This document shows positions 42,183 through 51,368 of a DNA stretch of 64,000 nucleotides, one piece after another (position 1 is the first letter of the stretch; each line of letters begins with the position of its first letter). The stretch is from an uncultured Bacteroidota bacterium (GTDB taxonomy: Bacteria > Bacteroidota > Bacteroidia > Chitinophagales > Saprospiraceae). The position numbers and the translations under genes were made by a program. The stretch is from the NCBI GenBank assembly GCA_937870795.1, contig CALMWS010000387.1:20370-84369 (forward strand). The letters run 5' to 3'. The notes beneath the pieces were generated by a model, which worked only from the letters and a program-made list of their open reading frames with translations, had not been told where the DNA came from and searched no databases.

Positions 42183-43778
42183 TTACGGATAGTGGCTAAT
42201 TACAGTAAAACCCGGCTGCAACGGATTTGCTTCCTTTTTTAGGGTATCAAAAAAATTTGGACCCAGGGTTAGATAATACTGCATAAAATTGTCGTGCCTT
42301 TCCTGAAGACCACCGCCTGGAAAAAGTTTGTTTTTTAGATTTGTAAGTTGGTTGATGGCTGTTTCTTCATTTTTCTTAATGGCTCTTTTTATTCTTTGTT
42401 CTATGTGCTCAACCGATTTTGTCACTTTTACCTTTTCTGCCTCTACAAAGGAAGCAAGGGTTTTGTCAGCACCTGCCGCTTTGGATGCTATCAATTGAAA
42501 AATGTGTGCTATGCTTCCTGCTTCTTCCTCCAGTGAAATGTCAAAGCTTGTGGCTTTATGAATGTATTTATCTACCAGCAAGCTTTCTTCTAAAAATAAG
42601 TCTTGCCAAGCCATATCATGTTTGTTTAGGGTTTGACACTGGGCATTACTGATCCAAAGCATTGAATCTCGTCTCACCAATACAGGGAAAAAAATACCGA
42701 AATGCTCAAATTGTGTCTTTCTCTCCAGCCAGTAAGCTAGCTCACCCCCGCCTCCAATATAGGCCAGGTTGGGTAAAATGAACTCTTCATACAAGGGTCT
42801 GATGACTACATTGGGACTGAATTTTTCAGGTTGTTGCTCTAATAATTGTATGATCTCCTCCCTGCTGAATTTTAATTGAGTGTTGTTAATTTCAAAATGT
42901 TCTCCATTCAATACCACACGCTCCCTGACGCCATTTTCCATGTAAAAGAGATTGATCTCTCTGGCATGTGCTTGTGAGTGGTAGCCCAAACCTTGCCATC
43001 GATCCTGACTCTCGCGGATTAATTCTGCAGAAGGGTGGTCCAACAACTCTTGCTTCATCACTCCTTTAAAATGATCTTTCAAAGCTACATCATCCATGTT
43101 TAAAACAATCAGTCCATATCGGCCAAACAATTGATTGAGCAATTTGAATACAAAATCATTGTATTGATTACTTCCCTCCAAAGCAGTATCCAGCATACTT
43201 GCCAATTCAACAGAAAATGGGCTTGTACCAAACAATGATTTTACTTCTTCGATCACTATCGGTAGTCCATCCAATGTTAATCTGCCCACTGGCCCTTTCC
43301 CTTCATTTTGCCATACAATTTTACGTTGGAAAAGGTGTAAATGATTGATTTCTTCAAAATCATGGTCTTCACTGCCAGAGATGAAAATGGGTACAAAATG
43401 ATATGAAGGGAAAGATACTTTTAGCTGTTCTGCCAAATTGATGGCAGAAAATATTTTGTAAATGTAATAAAGTGGCCCTGTAAGTAATGATGGCTGATGT
43501 GCTGTGACAACTGTAAAAGTATTTTCTTCAGATAGCGCTGTGAGGTGTTGCGTTTGTAGCTCACTCATTTCATGACCATCATAATGTTTATACAACACGG
43601 ATTGAAGCAATTTTCTGTCAATTGCATACCGTTTACGATCTTCAATGGCTTTAGCAAATCCTGACAAATCAGGGAGGTAGTTGAAAAAAGCACTGAAGTT
43701 TTCCGGGTGATTCCTGTATATTACATCTCTTCGGGTAAAAGGCCTGACTTCCTCAAAGTTGATCTTGTGTATCTCCAT
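42183..43778 (-). CDS. bshC: bacillithiol biosynthesis cysteine-adding enzyme
   Basis: BshC joins cysteine to glucosaminyl-malate in the last step of bacillithiol synthesis. It has 531 residues from ATG 43778 (MEIHKINFEEVRPF); the ten extra residues of the open frame are not conserved. Landmarks are VVTAHQPSLLTGPLYYIYKI, FISGSEDHDFEEI, and a C-terminal helical coiled-coil (SFVEAEKVKVTKSVEHIEQR). It forms an operon with the photolyase gene. The deacetylase bshB1 lies 11 kb away at 54902; the glycosyltransferase bshA is not in the window. Confidence 0.94.
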   Translation of the reverse strand: MEIHKINFEEVRPFTRRDVIYRNHPENFSAFFNYLPDLSGFAKAIEDRKRYAIDRKLLQSVLYKHYDGHEMSELQTQHLTALSEENTFTVVTAHQPSLLTGPLYYIYKIFSAINLAEQLKVSFPSYHFVPIFISGSEDHDFEEINHLHLFQRKIVWQNEGKGPVGRLTLDGLPIVIEEVKSLFGTSPFSVELASMLDTALEGSNQYNDFVFKLLNQLFGRYGLIVLNMDDVALKDHFKGVMKQELLDHPSAELIRESQDRWQGLGYHSQAHAREINLFYMENGVRERVVLNGEHFEINNTQLKFSREEIIQLLEQQPEKFSPNVVIRPLYEEFILPNLAYIGGGGELAYWLERKTQFEHFGIFFPVLVRRDSMLWISNAQCQTLNKHDMAWQDLFLEESLLVDKYIHKATSFDISLEEEAGSIAHIFQLIASKAAGADKTLASFVEAEKVKVTKSVEHIEQRIKRAIKKNEETAINQLTNLKNKLFPGGGLQERHDNFMQYYLTLGPNFFDTLKKEANPLQPGFTVISHYP

Positions 43779-43837
43779 CATTGTATTTAGACATGTTATG
43801 CCAAACACACCTAACTAAAATAAGTTCAGGTGGAAGG

Positions 43838-44188
43838 TCAGTCTTTGGAAAAATAACCAGCTACCAATTTGCCCGAAGTAGCTGCCATGCCAGTTACGGT
43901 ACCAATGATCAATCCTGTTAGGGTAAAAATCAGTGATGGGGCAATGTTTCCAAAAATGCCAGCAACCAAAGAAGCGGCTTTTTCTGATGCCAAGCCATCT
44001 TTGATCCCTGCAATGCTTACCCAAATCATTGTGGCAATACCAGTGGCTATTCCGGCTGCTTTTAGTTTTGAGCCTTTATAGAACATCGCCGCAACGAAAA
44101 TAAGCGTGGGAATACTCCACCAGGGCAAAAAGAACGTACCACAAAGGGTGATGACTGTTGCCAACAAACTATATATTTTGTCACTCAT
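43838..44188 (-). CDS. small membrane protein of unknown function
   Basis: The protein has 116 residues with about four hydrophobic helices (ITLCGTFFLPWWSIPTLIFV, GIATGIATMIWVSIAGI, SLVAGIFGNIAPSLIFTLTG, GTVTGMAATSGKLVAGYF), so it is an integral inner-membrane protein. I recognise no family. It starts 5 bases after the penicillin-acylase-type gene and is presumably co-expressed with it. Confidence 0.75.
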   Translation of the reverse strand: MSDKIYSLLATVITLCGTFFLPWWSIPTLIFVAAMFYKGSKLKAAGIATGIATMIWVSIAGIKDGLASEKAASLVAGIFGNIAPSLIFTLTGLIIGTVTGMAATSGKLVAGYFSKD

Positions 44189-44193
44189 GATGG

Positions 44194-46596
44194 TTATTGG
44201 TTGATTTTAATGGTTTTTGTTTTTGTTATCTTTTCCGGATTCGAACTATGATTCAGTTCATTGTACTTGTGGTCCGACCATGTGGCTACCATGTTTTTAT
44301 AATACGGGCTCAATGGGTTACCAGATTGCCCTCCCGGATAAACACCGTAGGCCTTTGTTTTCTCTCCTCCTGCCATATCGATGATCATTCGCCATGAAGG
44401 TCCGTATGACTCACCAACGGCATTGATGGCATCTGTGGTCCCATCTACGGATAAACCTCTGACAGAGAGGGCCGGAAGCCGGGTATAATGATTAATGTTG
44501 AGTGGTTTATGACTGCCCCATGGAATGTTGTTTTTTGCAGCCTGTTCTCCTGTGCTGATTTTGTCGAAAGCACTTAAGACAATGGCTCTTCTGTCTTCCT
44601 TTTTTTCAGGAGTAGAAATAAGGTCAAAAATCATTGAATTGGTATCTCTGCTTATCAAATCTACCATTCGCCAATCTTCAGGGTACAATATGTCCATTGT
44701 GTCTTGATGCATCAATATTTCATCAAACGTAAGCTCGTATATTTTTTTAAAGAGCGCTTCATAACTGGTAGCCGCCATGCTCGAAGCTGTGTAATTATAA
44801 TCCCATGACGACCATTGTTTGATCAATGGATGTTGGGCATGTTTGGTTTTTAAGATGTCAAGAAGTACAGGCAACGATTTGGATGCAAAATAATTGAAGT
44901 TGTCAGCTTGCATTTTTTTCATCTTGGCTACATCCCATTTGGCAGTATCTCTCAGTTTCTGATTGATACTCATGTTTCTGGCGTGCTCAAATTTTCCTGT
45001 ATAATAATATGGGTAATCTTTTCCTGCAGATCGCTGGTTGGAAGAGGTTACATAGCCTGAAATGGGATTTTCTATATAAGGATTTTGATCGCGCGGTATG
45101 TAATGCTGCCAATCACCTTCAGGATTGGAGGCAGGTTCCACAAATCGCCCATCTTCATTTTGTCGGATCGGAAATAATCCATTGACAAACAGGGCAATTT
45201 CCCCACTTTCTGAAGCGAATATGAAATTTTGTGCAGGGGTGTTGAAGTGCCTCAGTGCTTTTTTAAATTCTGCTTTGTTATGGCTTTTCATCACATCTAT
45301 GAAGGTCATAAATTCTGCCTCGTTTTTTACATCTACCGGCAACCAACGCACTGCCAGGTCTGTTTTTCCATCGTTTGACTCAAAACGTACCACACCTTTA
45401 TCGATGTAAATGATCGTATCAAGCACATCGGGCATGTTTTTTATTTTTATGGTTTTTACAACCTTCTTCGCTTCTTTTACTCCTGTGCCTGATTTATAGG
45501 TTGTCTTGTCATTCCCTGTCCAGACAACGTGAAAAAGATCCTCCACATCTTGCGATACATTTGTTTCTCCCCATGCTATGTAATCATTGAAGCCAATCAT
45601 TATTCCCGGAAATCCCGGGAACGACACACCATACGCGTTTACTTCAGGTGTCACAATATGCTCTTCAATCCAAATTGATGGCAAAGTCAGTGAAAGGTGG
45701 GGATCATTGCACAGGATCGCATTGCCGGTCAATGATTTTGATGGAGACACCGCCCAATTGTTGCTCCCTATTCCCTTGGTTCTGTTTTCATAGTAGTATT
45801 GATAAAAAGGCCCCTGCGAAATTGAATCCGGGGCTTCACTGGCATGTTCATTCTTAAAGTCATATTTTCTTTCATAGGGAATAACCGGATAACCACCATC
45901 GTTTTGTTCGGGATAAAATTCATCAAATAATTTTCTACCCAAAACAGCAAGGCTGTTGGTGGATTCCAGGTCGTCAGATCTCCCACACAAAACATCGGCC
46001 ATCGAACTATAAACAAGGGCACTTTTTTTCACTGTCCACAATTCTGGCTTAAAATCAAGTAGTTTATATTCAACAGGATAATCTGCTGGCTTAAGTTGTG
46101 ATATATAAGCATTGACTCCATCCACGTATCTTTGCAACAATTTCATAGATTCCGGATGTTTTGACCATGCAATCACTGCATTCTGTGCGGTGGTTTCAAT
46201 CAGACTACGGTTACGCGATTTGTCAAATGCCAGGGTCAATGGTCCCATAACTTCTGATAATCGACCTTCAGCGGCCCTGGTCATAAAATCCATCTGAAAA
46301 AGTCGGTTGGATGCTTCTGTGTATCCTTGCAAAAAGAGAGCATCTTCCATGGAAGATGCATAGATATGAGGCACCCATCTTTCGTCATATACAATGGATG
46401 CTTTTTGCACACCATTCATTGTCAATTCTTCATCTCCTGGCATCAATGAAGTGGTATTGTTCCAAACTCCGGCAACCGGATGAAGAAAGTGAGCCAACGG
46501 AGGTAGTGGATTCCCGGGTATTGATATCCGGCCATCTAGAAATAAGATCAATCCCAAAGTCGTCAAAATACTCAAAAGTGTTGCTACGTGTTTCAA
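44194..46596 (-). CDS. penicillin acylase-family (Ntn) hydrolase
   Basis: This secreted enzyme of 800 residues is cut autocatalytically into two subunits. It has an N-terminal membrane or signal segment, an alpha chain with MNGVQKASIVYDERWVPHIY and QMDFMTRAAEGRLSEVMG, then the nucleophile S278 in GIGSNNWAVSPSKS, which would become the N terminus of the beta chain. CNDPHLSLTLPSIW and the later asparagine-containing SGYVTSSNQRS fit the family. Substrates include acyl amides such as penicillins, peptides and acyl-homoserine lactones; none can be chosen from sequence. Confidence 0.93.
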   Translation of the reverse strand: MKHVATLLSILTTLGLILFLDGRISIPGNPLPPLAHFLHPVAGVWNNTTSLMPGDEELTMNGVQKASIVYDERWVPHIYASSMEDALFLQGYTEASNRLFQMDFMTRAAEGRLSEVMGPLTLAFDKSRNRSLIETTAQNAVIAWSKHPESMKLLQRYVDGVNAYISQLKPADYPVEYKLLDFKPELWTVKKSALVYSSMADVLCGRSDDLESTNSLAVLGRKLFDEFYPEQNDGGYPVIPYERKYDFKNEHASEAPDSISQGPFYQYYYENRTKGIGSNNWAVSPSKSLTGNAILCNDPHLSLTLPSIWIEEHIVTPEVNAYGVSFPGFPGIMIGFNDYIAWGETNVSQDVEDLFHVVWTGNDKTTYKSGTGVKEAKKVVKTIKIKNMPDVLDTIIYIDKGVVRFESNDGKTDLAVRWLPVDVKNEAEFMTFIDVMKSHNKAEFKKALRHFNTPAQNFIFASESGEIALFVNGLFPIRQNEDGRFVEPASNPEGDWQHYIPRDQNPYIENPISGYVTSSNQRSAGKDYPYYYTGKFEHARNMSINQKLRDTAKWDVAKMKKMQADNFNYFASKSLPVLLDILKTKHAQHPLIKQWSSWDYNYTASSMAATSYEALFKKIYELTFDEILMHQDTMDILYPEDWRMVDLISRDTNSMIFDLISTPEKKEDRRAIVLSAFDKISTGEQAAKNNIPWGSHKPLNINHYTRLPALSVRGLSVDGTTDAINAVGESYGPSWRMIIDMAGGEKTKAYGVYPGGQSGNPLSPYYKNMVATWSDHKYNELNHSSNPEKITKTKTIKINQ

Positions 46597-46716
46597 GTGC
46601 TCTATTTTTTGTTAAAGATAAGATTTTGACCAGAATTTGGAACTTTTCTGTATGTTTTGCGGTCCTTAGCTAATATTTTTAAAAGGAATTGTCATATTTG
46701 TAGTTTAACTCATACG

Positions 46717-47919
46717 ATGAAACAGATAATTACGCTGATTTTTTTACAATTTTTTAGTTTGATCGGCTGTCACTCGTCAGTTCCCGTCAATGTCGACCCC
46801 CAACTGAAAGAAAAAAAAGTGCTCTCAGGTGCAGAAAACATGCATGCGTATTTGCCATTGCTTAAAAATAAACGAGTTGCTTGTGTGGTCCATCATGCCA
46901 GTAGAGTAGGAGATAACCACCTGATAGATACTTTACTGGCTCTTGGCATCCAGGTGGTTAAAATCATGGCTCCGGAGCACGGCTTCAGAGGAACCTCCGA
47001 TGCAGGCGAAAAGGTTCAAAACGACACAGATTCCAAAACCGGCATCCCTATCGTGTCGTTGTATGGAAAAAGTAAGAAACCCACTGCTGCCATGTTGGAG
47101 GATATAGACATTGTACTCTTTGATCTGCAAGATGTGGGAGCCAGGTTTTATACCTACATTTCAACGCTACACTATGTTATGGAAGCTTGTGGCGAGTTGG
47201 GAAAAAAATTGATTGTCCTGGACAGACCCAACCCCCATGTGCACTATTTGGATGGACCTATGCTTGAAGATGGATATCAATCTTTCATTGGCATGCACCA
47301 TGTGCCAACAGTTTATGGCATGACCATAGGCGAATATGGTAAAATGATTAATGGAGAAATGTGGACCAGCTACAAACAACAAATAGATTTAATGGTAGTA
47401 CCCTGTGTCAATTTTAAAAGAAGTGTAAGATACGACATACCACTACCACCTTCTCCCAATTTGCCCAACCCAACCGCTGTTTTACTTTATCCCACTCTTT
47501 GCTTTTTTGAAGGCACCGACTACAGTGTTGGCAGAGGCACCTCAAAGCAATTTCAGGTCATTGGACATCCGGGTATGAAAGGTGACTATTCTTTTACCCC
47601 TGCCCCCAATTTAGGTGCAAAAGACCCATTTCAAAACGGTAAAAAATGTTTTGGTTATGACTATTCAGGATCTTCATTGGAAAGTTTATTTGCCATGAAA
47701 AAAATCGATCTTCAATTAATTGTTAATGTATATAAAGAAACGGTAGCAGCCAATCAGAATTTTTTTCTGGATAACTTGTTTTTTGACAAGCTTGCGGGTA
47801 CAGACAAGTTTAGAAAAATGTTGATCGATGGCAAATCCGCAGAAGAAATACGGTCAAGTTGGCAACCGGCACTAAATGAATTTTCCAGGATAAGAGCCAA
47901 ATACCTGATTTATGAATAA
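46717..47919 (+). CDS. namZ: exo-beta-N-acetylmuramidase (GH171, NamZ-type)
   Basis: This envelope lipoprotein of about 400 residues belongs to the DUF1343/YbbC family, characterised in Bacillus as NamZ, which releases N-acetylmuramic acid from the non-reducing ends of peptidoglycan fragments. The signal ends in LIGC. Landmarks are the catalytic-glutamate region APEHGFRGT (E87), VLFDLQDVGARFYTYIST, VLDRPNP, and FFEGTDYSVGRGTSKQF. ATG 46717 was chosen because the upstream frame lacks a signal peptide. It overlaps the next gene by 8 bases. Confidence 0.92.
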   Translation: MKQIITLIFLQFFSLIGCHSSVPVNVDPQLKEKKVLSGAENMHAYLPLLKNKRVACVVHHASRVGDNHLIDTLLALGIQVVKIMAPEHGFRGTSDAGEKVQNDTDSKTGIPIVSLYGKSKKPTAAMLEDIDIVLFDLQDVGARFYTYISTLHYVMEACGELGKKLIVLDRPNPHVHYLDGPMLEDGYQSFIGMHHVPTVYGMTIGEYGKMINGEMWTSYKQQIDLMVVPCVNFKRSVRYDIPLPPSPNLPNPTAVLLYPTLCFFEGTDYSVGRGTSKQFQVIGHPGMKGDYSFTPAPNLGAKDPFQNGKKCFGYDYSGSSLESLFAMKKIDLQLIVNVYKETVAANQNFFLDNLFFDKLAGTDKFRKMLIDGKSAEEIRSSWQPALNEFSRIRAKYLIYE

Positions 47920-48913
47920 AGTTATTTTTTTGCTTTGCATCGTCTTTACTGCCTTATCCTGCAGGAAACTTACGTCCCAGCAGCATGCCGTCAAAAGTAC
48001 AGTTGTTTTTTTGGATAGTCTTGAAGCATCAAAAGTAATTACTGTAGATGACGCTGAAGGGTTTTTCAAGCAAATCAACACCACAGATATTTCCATTCAG
48101 ATGAAAATGCCCATTAAGGATTTGGGCGCTGATGTTAAAGGTAAATTTACAGGCTACTTGAAAACACAAGTAATGGACTTTTCCAAAACAGAGCGTGAAG
48201 GTCTGATGCCTATCTGGGATAAAGTTTTGAAGTACACCCATTCAATTAATAAGGAAATCCAACAACCTCTGCAATTGGTTAAAATCAAAACCGATCACTA
48301 TGGACCTAATGTTTTTTATACTAGAGGCAATATTGTATTTATTCCTCAAAATGTTTTGAAGAATATCAATCCAACCATCTTGTTTCCCATAATGATCCAC
48401 GAATGGTGGCACGTACTTGCTGAATTTAACCCTGTCTTAAGGGATAGTATTTACCAGGTTTTTGGTTTTGAACGACATGGTCTAAGCTTAAAATTCCCAG
48501 AAAATATAAAGCAACGATTACTCACAAATCCGGATGGGGCAGATTTGTCTTTTGCAATTCCTTTGGGCAATGGCAATTGGCTGATGCCAATAATTTACGC
48601 TTCATCCAGGGGATATGAACCACAAAAGATCAATTTTATGGGCCACCTCAAAATGGAAGTGGTAAAAATATTGTCAGATGGAACCGTGGAAATACCCACT
48701 GAAGCAAAACGAATGGAACAAGCCAAAGACATGGATGTCTTTTTTGAAAAAATTGGAGATAACACACAGTACATTATTCACCCGGATGAAATTGCAGCAG
48801 ATAATTTTATGCTCGCATTAATTGCTGCAAATGAAAACAACTTCTCAAAATTTTCGAAAACCGGAAGAATAAAGGTTGAAAGCGTTTTGAAATTACTAAA
48901 ATCGAAAAATTGA
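47912..48913 (+). CDS. putative zinc metallopeptidase lipoprotein (HEWWH)
   Basis: The protein has 333 residues with a signal ending in lipobox ALSC. The metal-binding pattern HExxH appears as H163-E164-W-W-H167 in IMIHEWWHVLAEF, and E293 in HPDEIAADNF (H290 to D297) could be the third ligand, as in gluzincins. I cannot place it in a named family. The activity is inferred from this motif alone. It starts 8 bases inside the end of namZ, so the two are surely co-translated, which points to a role in cell-wall turnover. Confidence 0.78.
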   Translation: MNKVIFLLCIVFTALSCRKLTSQQHAVKSTVVFLDSLEASKVITVDDAEGFFKQINTTDISIQMKMPIKDLGADVKGKFTGYLKTQVMDFSKTEREGLMPIWDKVLKYTHSINKEIQQPLQLVKIKTDHYGPNVFYTRGNIVFIPQNVLKNINPTILFPIMIHEWWHVLAEFNPVLRDSIYQVFGFERHGLSLKFPENIKQRLLTNPDGADLSFAIPLGNGNWLMPIIYASSRGYEPQKINFMGHLKMEVVKILSDGTVEIPTEAKRMEQAKDMDVFFEKIGDNTQYIIHPDEIAADNFMLALIAANENNFSKFSKTGRIKVESVLKLLKSKN

Positions 48914-48921
48914 CGCCTTTC

Positions 48922-49851
48922 TCATTTAAGCAACCAAGCCCGTGGTTCTATTTCTTTTCTGATTTTAGCCAATGTAGATGTCATCTGGGCTTCGGTACAC
49001 CTGATTTTTAATCCCACTCTGGTGGTAGAATCATTGTCAGCTTTATACACTTCATATCCCAACTGCTCCAATTTTGTGGTCATTCTTTGAATATGTCTTG
49101 ATTTCTTAAAGGAGCCGGTAATGATTACATAGTCAAATATATGATTGTCAGATACTTGAATATTGTTTGTTAAAGTGTTGCTTGAAATATTTGAGGTTGT
49201 ATCAACTCCCGATTCAAGTGTTTCTGTCGATGCAACTTGTTCGTCTTTACCGTTTTGGGGCAAGGTGTCATTGCTTGTTTTTTTGATTACCGCAACTTCA
49301 GAAGAGCCGCTTTCCCATTTAAAAAACAGCAGGAAGTAAAATAGAATTACGGCAAATAGTGCCACCAGCGCCCATTTAATCCAACCATAATTTTTCGATT
49401 TTCTCTGCTGAAATGTGGCAATTTCAACCGCAGGAATGGTTTCCGGCCCCTGGGAATAAGTTCTTTTTACCTCTTCTATGGGTGAAATGGATTGCAGTCC
49501 GCCCCAAATCTTATCAACCGTTTGGGGATTTTGTTCAAATACTACCTGTTGGCCATCGTGGATCAGACTTCCAAGTCCAAATAAATCGGCTTTTCCATTT
49601 TCCTGGATGGCATTCCGGAGTTCCTCTGCTTCGGCATTGTAAATGGTTTCATAGGCTTTGGGTAGGGTGGTATATGGGTCATCTATGCGTTCGTCAAAGA
49701 TTAGTTTGAATGTTGGAGGAAGTAATTCTGTCCTTTGAGAGGAAAATTGAGCTGGCTGCCGTTTAACAGATAAAACGCCTATGCCGGGCAGGGTCAGCTT
49801 CTGATCCCGGTACAACAAATATTGTATACATTGCTCCAGCGTTAATTCCAT
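48922..49851 (-). CDS. HU-CCDC81 and SPOR domain membrane protein
   Basis: The protein has 309 residues. The N-terminal HU-like CCDC81 domain (TLPGIGVLSVKRQPAQF) is followed by a single membrane helix near 160-180 (WIKWALVALFAVILFYFLLF). A Thr/Ser-rich linker leads to a C-terminal SPOR domain (IFDYVIITGSFKKSRHIQRM, EQLGYEVYKADNDSTTRVG) that binds glycan strands stripped of stem peptides at the septum. This architecture is typical of Bacteroidota and suggests a cell-division role, with the HU-type domain in the cytoplasm. Confidence 0.9.
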   Translation of the reverse strand: MELTLEQCIQYLLYRDQKLTLPGIGVLSVKRQPAQFSSQRTELLPPTFKLIFDERIDDPYTTLPKAYETIYNAEAEELRNAIQENGKADLFGLGSLIHDGQQVVFEQNPQTVDKIWGGLQSISPIEEVKRTYSQGPETIPAVEIATFQQRKSKNYGWIKWALVALFAVILFYFLLFFKWESGSSEVAVIKKTSNDTLPQNGKDEQVASTETLESGVDTTSNISSNTLTNNIQVSDNHIFDYVIITGSFKKSRHIQRMTTKLEQLGYEVYKADNDSTTRVGLKIRCTEAQMTSTLAKIRKEIEPRAWLLK

Positions 49852-49893
49852 AAAATTTCTTTCAGATCAAATTTGTATTTCAATCGGAAAGCT

Positions 49894-49901
49894 CAAATTT
49901 A
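49894..49901 (-). promoter_or_regulatory. -7 element of the HU/SPOR gene
   Basis: TAAATTTG on the - strand, leaving a leader of about 37 bases to ATG 49851. No supported -33 element. Confidence 0.4.
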
Positions 49902-50027
49902 TATAGTGTTGTGAAATAATTGTGCCAAAAAGGTGAATTATATGTATTTGTATCAAAAGCATGTCGGTTAATTTCAAACCAAATACCTCCTGGGTAGGTT
50001 ATTATCTGAGAAAAGGCTGATAAAGGC

Positions 50028-50035
50028 TATTTTTG
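50028..50035 (+). promoter_or_regulatory. -7 element of hemL promoter
   Basis: TATTTTTG gives a start near 50041 and selects ATG 50052 (leader about 11 bases) over the upstream GTG 50037. No clear -33 element. Confidence 0.5.
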
Positions 50036-50051
50036 TGTGAAAATCGATAAA

Positions 50052-51368
50052 ATGCAATTTGTAGACAGGATCAAAAGGGTTAAATCAGAAAAATTATTCA
50101 AAAAATCGAAGACACTTTTTCCGGGCGGTGTCAATTCGCCAGTCAGGGCATTTAAGTCGGTCACCGGGGCTCCCCTGTTTATTGCAGCTGGCAACGGATC
50201 GAAAATTACGGATGAAGATGGCAATGTTTTTACTGATTTTTGTGCCTCATGGGGGCCTTTGATCCATGGTCACAATGATGTAGATATTCAAAAAGCCATA
50301 GTGAAAACGGTAAAAAAGGGTACAAGTTTTGGTACACCCACACGTTATGGCACAGAGATGGGTGAGCTCATCATACAAAATCACCGCTTTCTTGAAAAAA
50401 TGAGGTTTGTTTGTTCCGGTACAGAAGCAGTCATGTCTGCCATCAGACTGGCCAGAGGATATACCGGTAAAAGCAAAGTCATCAAATTTGAGGGCTGTTA
50501 TCATGGCCATGTTGATGCACTTATGGTAAAAGCTGGCAGTGGGCTTGCAACTTTTGGAACCAGTACATCGAGTGGAGTACCGGATGCAGTGATTCAAGAT
50601 ACAATCGTTTTGGCGCTCAATGATCTGGATGGCTTTCATAAGGTCTTAAAAGATTCACACGACCAAATAGCCTGTGTCATCATTGAACCTGTTCCAGCCA
50701 ATAATGGCTTGCTTTTGCAGGACCACAATTACCTGTCATGGATACGCAAATATTGTGATGAATTTGGGGTTTTACTCATCTTTGATGAAGTCATTTCAGG
50801 GTTTAGACTGGGTTTTGAAGGCGCATCAGGGTATTACAATATCCAGCCCGATTTAATCACATTTGGTAAAATAATAGGAGGGGGCTTGCCGGTTGGCGCC
50901 TATGGAGGCAGGGCTGAAATTATGTCCATGATCGCTCCGGATGGCCCGGTATATCAGGCTGGTACGCTGAGTGCCAACCCGGTAACGCTGGCTGCGGGTA
51001 TGTCAGCCTTAAAAAAATTGCTTAAACCAGGCTTCTATGAAAGCCTTAGCGAAAAAACCCAATATTTAACCCAAAAACTAAATGATGTTTTTGTCAAAAA
51101 TGATGTGAACATGTCAGCCATTTGTGTGGCTTCCATTTTTTGGATCAAATTCACCAAAAACAGGATTTTTTCTCCAGATCAAATAGGGACAGACACCACT
51201 GAGAAATTCAAAATCATCCACCACGAGTTGCTGCAAAGGCTTATTTATTTTGGCCCTTCTGCCTATGAGGTAGGCTTTGTATCAGGCGCACATACTTATG
51301 AAGATCTCGACTTATTAATAGCAGCAATGGACGATATTACCCTCCAATACAAAAATTGGCTGCAATGA
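50052..51368 (+). CDS. hemL: glutamate-1-semialdehyde 2,1-aminomutase
   Basis: HemL converts glutamate-1-semialdehyde to 5-aminolevulinate, the tetrapyrrole precursor, using pyridoxal phosphate. About 438 residues. The PLP lysine is in ITFGKIIGGGLPVGAYGG; VNSPVRAF, FVCSGTEAVMSAIRLARG and YHGHVDALMV are typical aminotransferase-fold signatures. ATG 50052 was chosen because GTG 50037 lies within 2 bases of the -7 box. The stop overlaps the ATG of the histidine kinase by 4 bases. Confidence 0.96.
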   Translation: MQFVDRIKRVKSEKLFKKSKTLFPGGVNSPVRAFKSVTGAPLFIAAGNGSKITDEDGNVFTDFCASWGPLIHGHNDVDIQKAIVKTVKKGTSFGTPTRYGTEMGELIIQNHRFLEKMRFVCSGTEAVMSAIRLARGYTGKSKVIKFEGCYHGHVDALMVKAGSGLATFGTSTSSGVPDAVIQDTIVLALNDLDGFHKVLKDSHDQIACVIIEPVPANNGLLLQDHNYLSWIRKYCDEFGVLLIFDEVISGFRLGFEGASGYYNIQPDLITFGKIIGGGLPVGAYGGRAEIMSMIAPDGPVYQAGTLSANPVTLAAGMSALKKLLKPGFYESLSEKTQYLTQKLNDVFVKNDVNMSAICVASIFWIKFTKNRIFSPDQIGTDTTEKFKIIHHELLQRLIYFGPSAYEVGFVSGAHTYEDLDLLIAAMDDITLQYKNWLQ

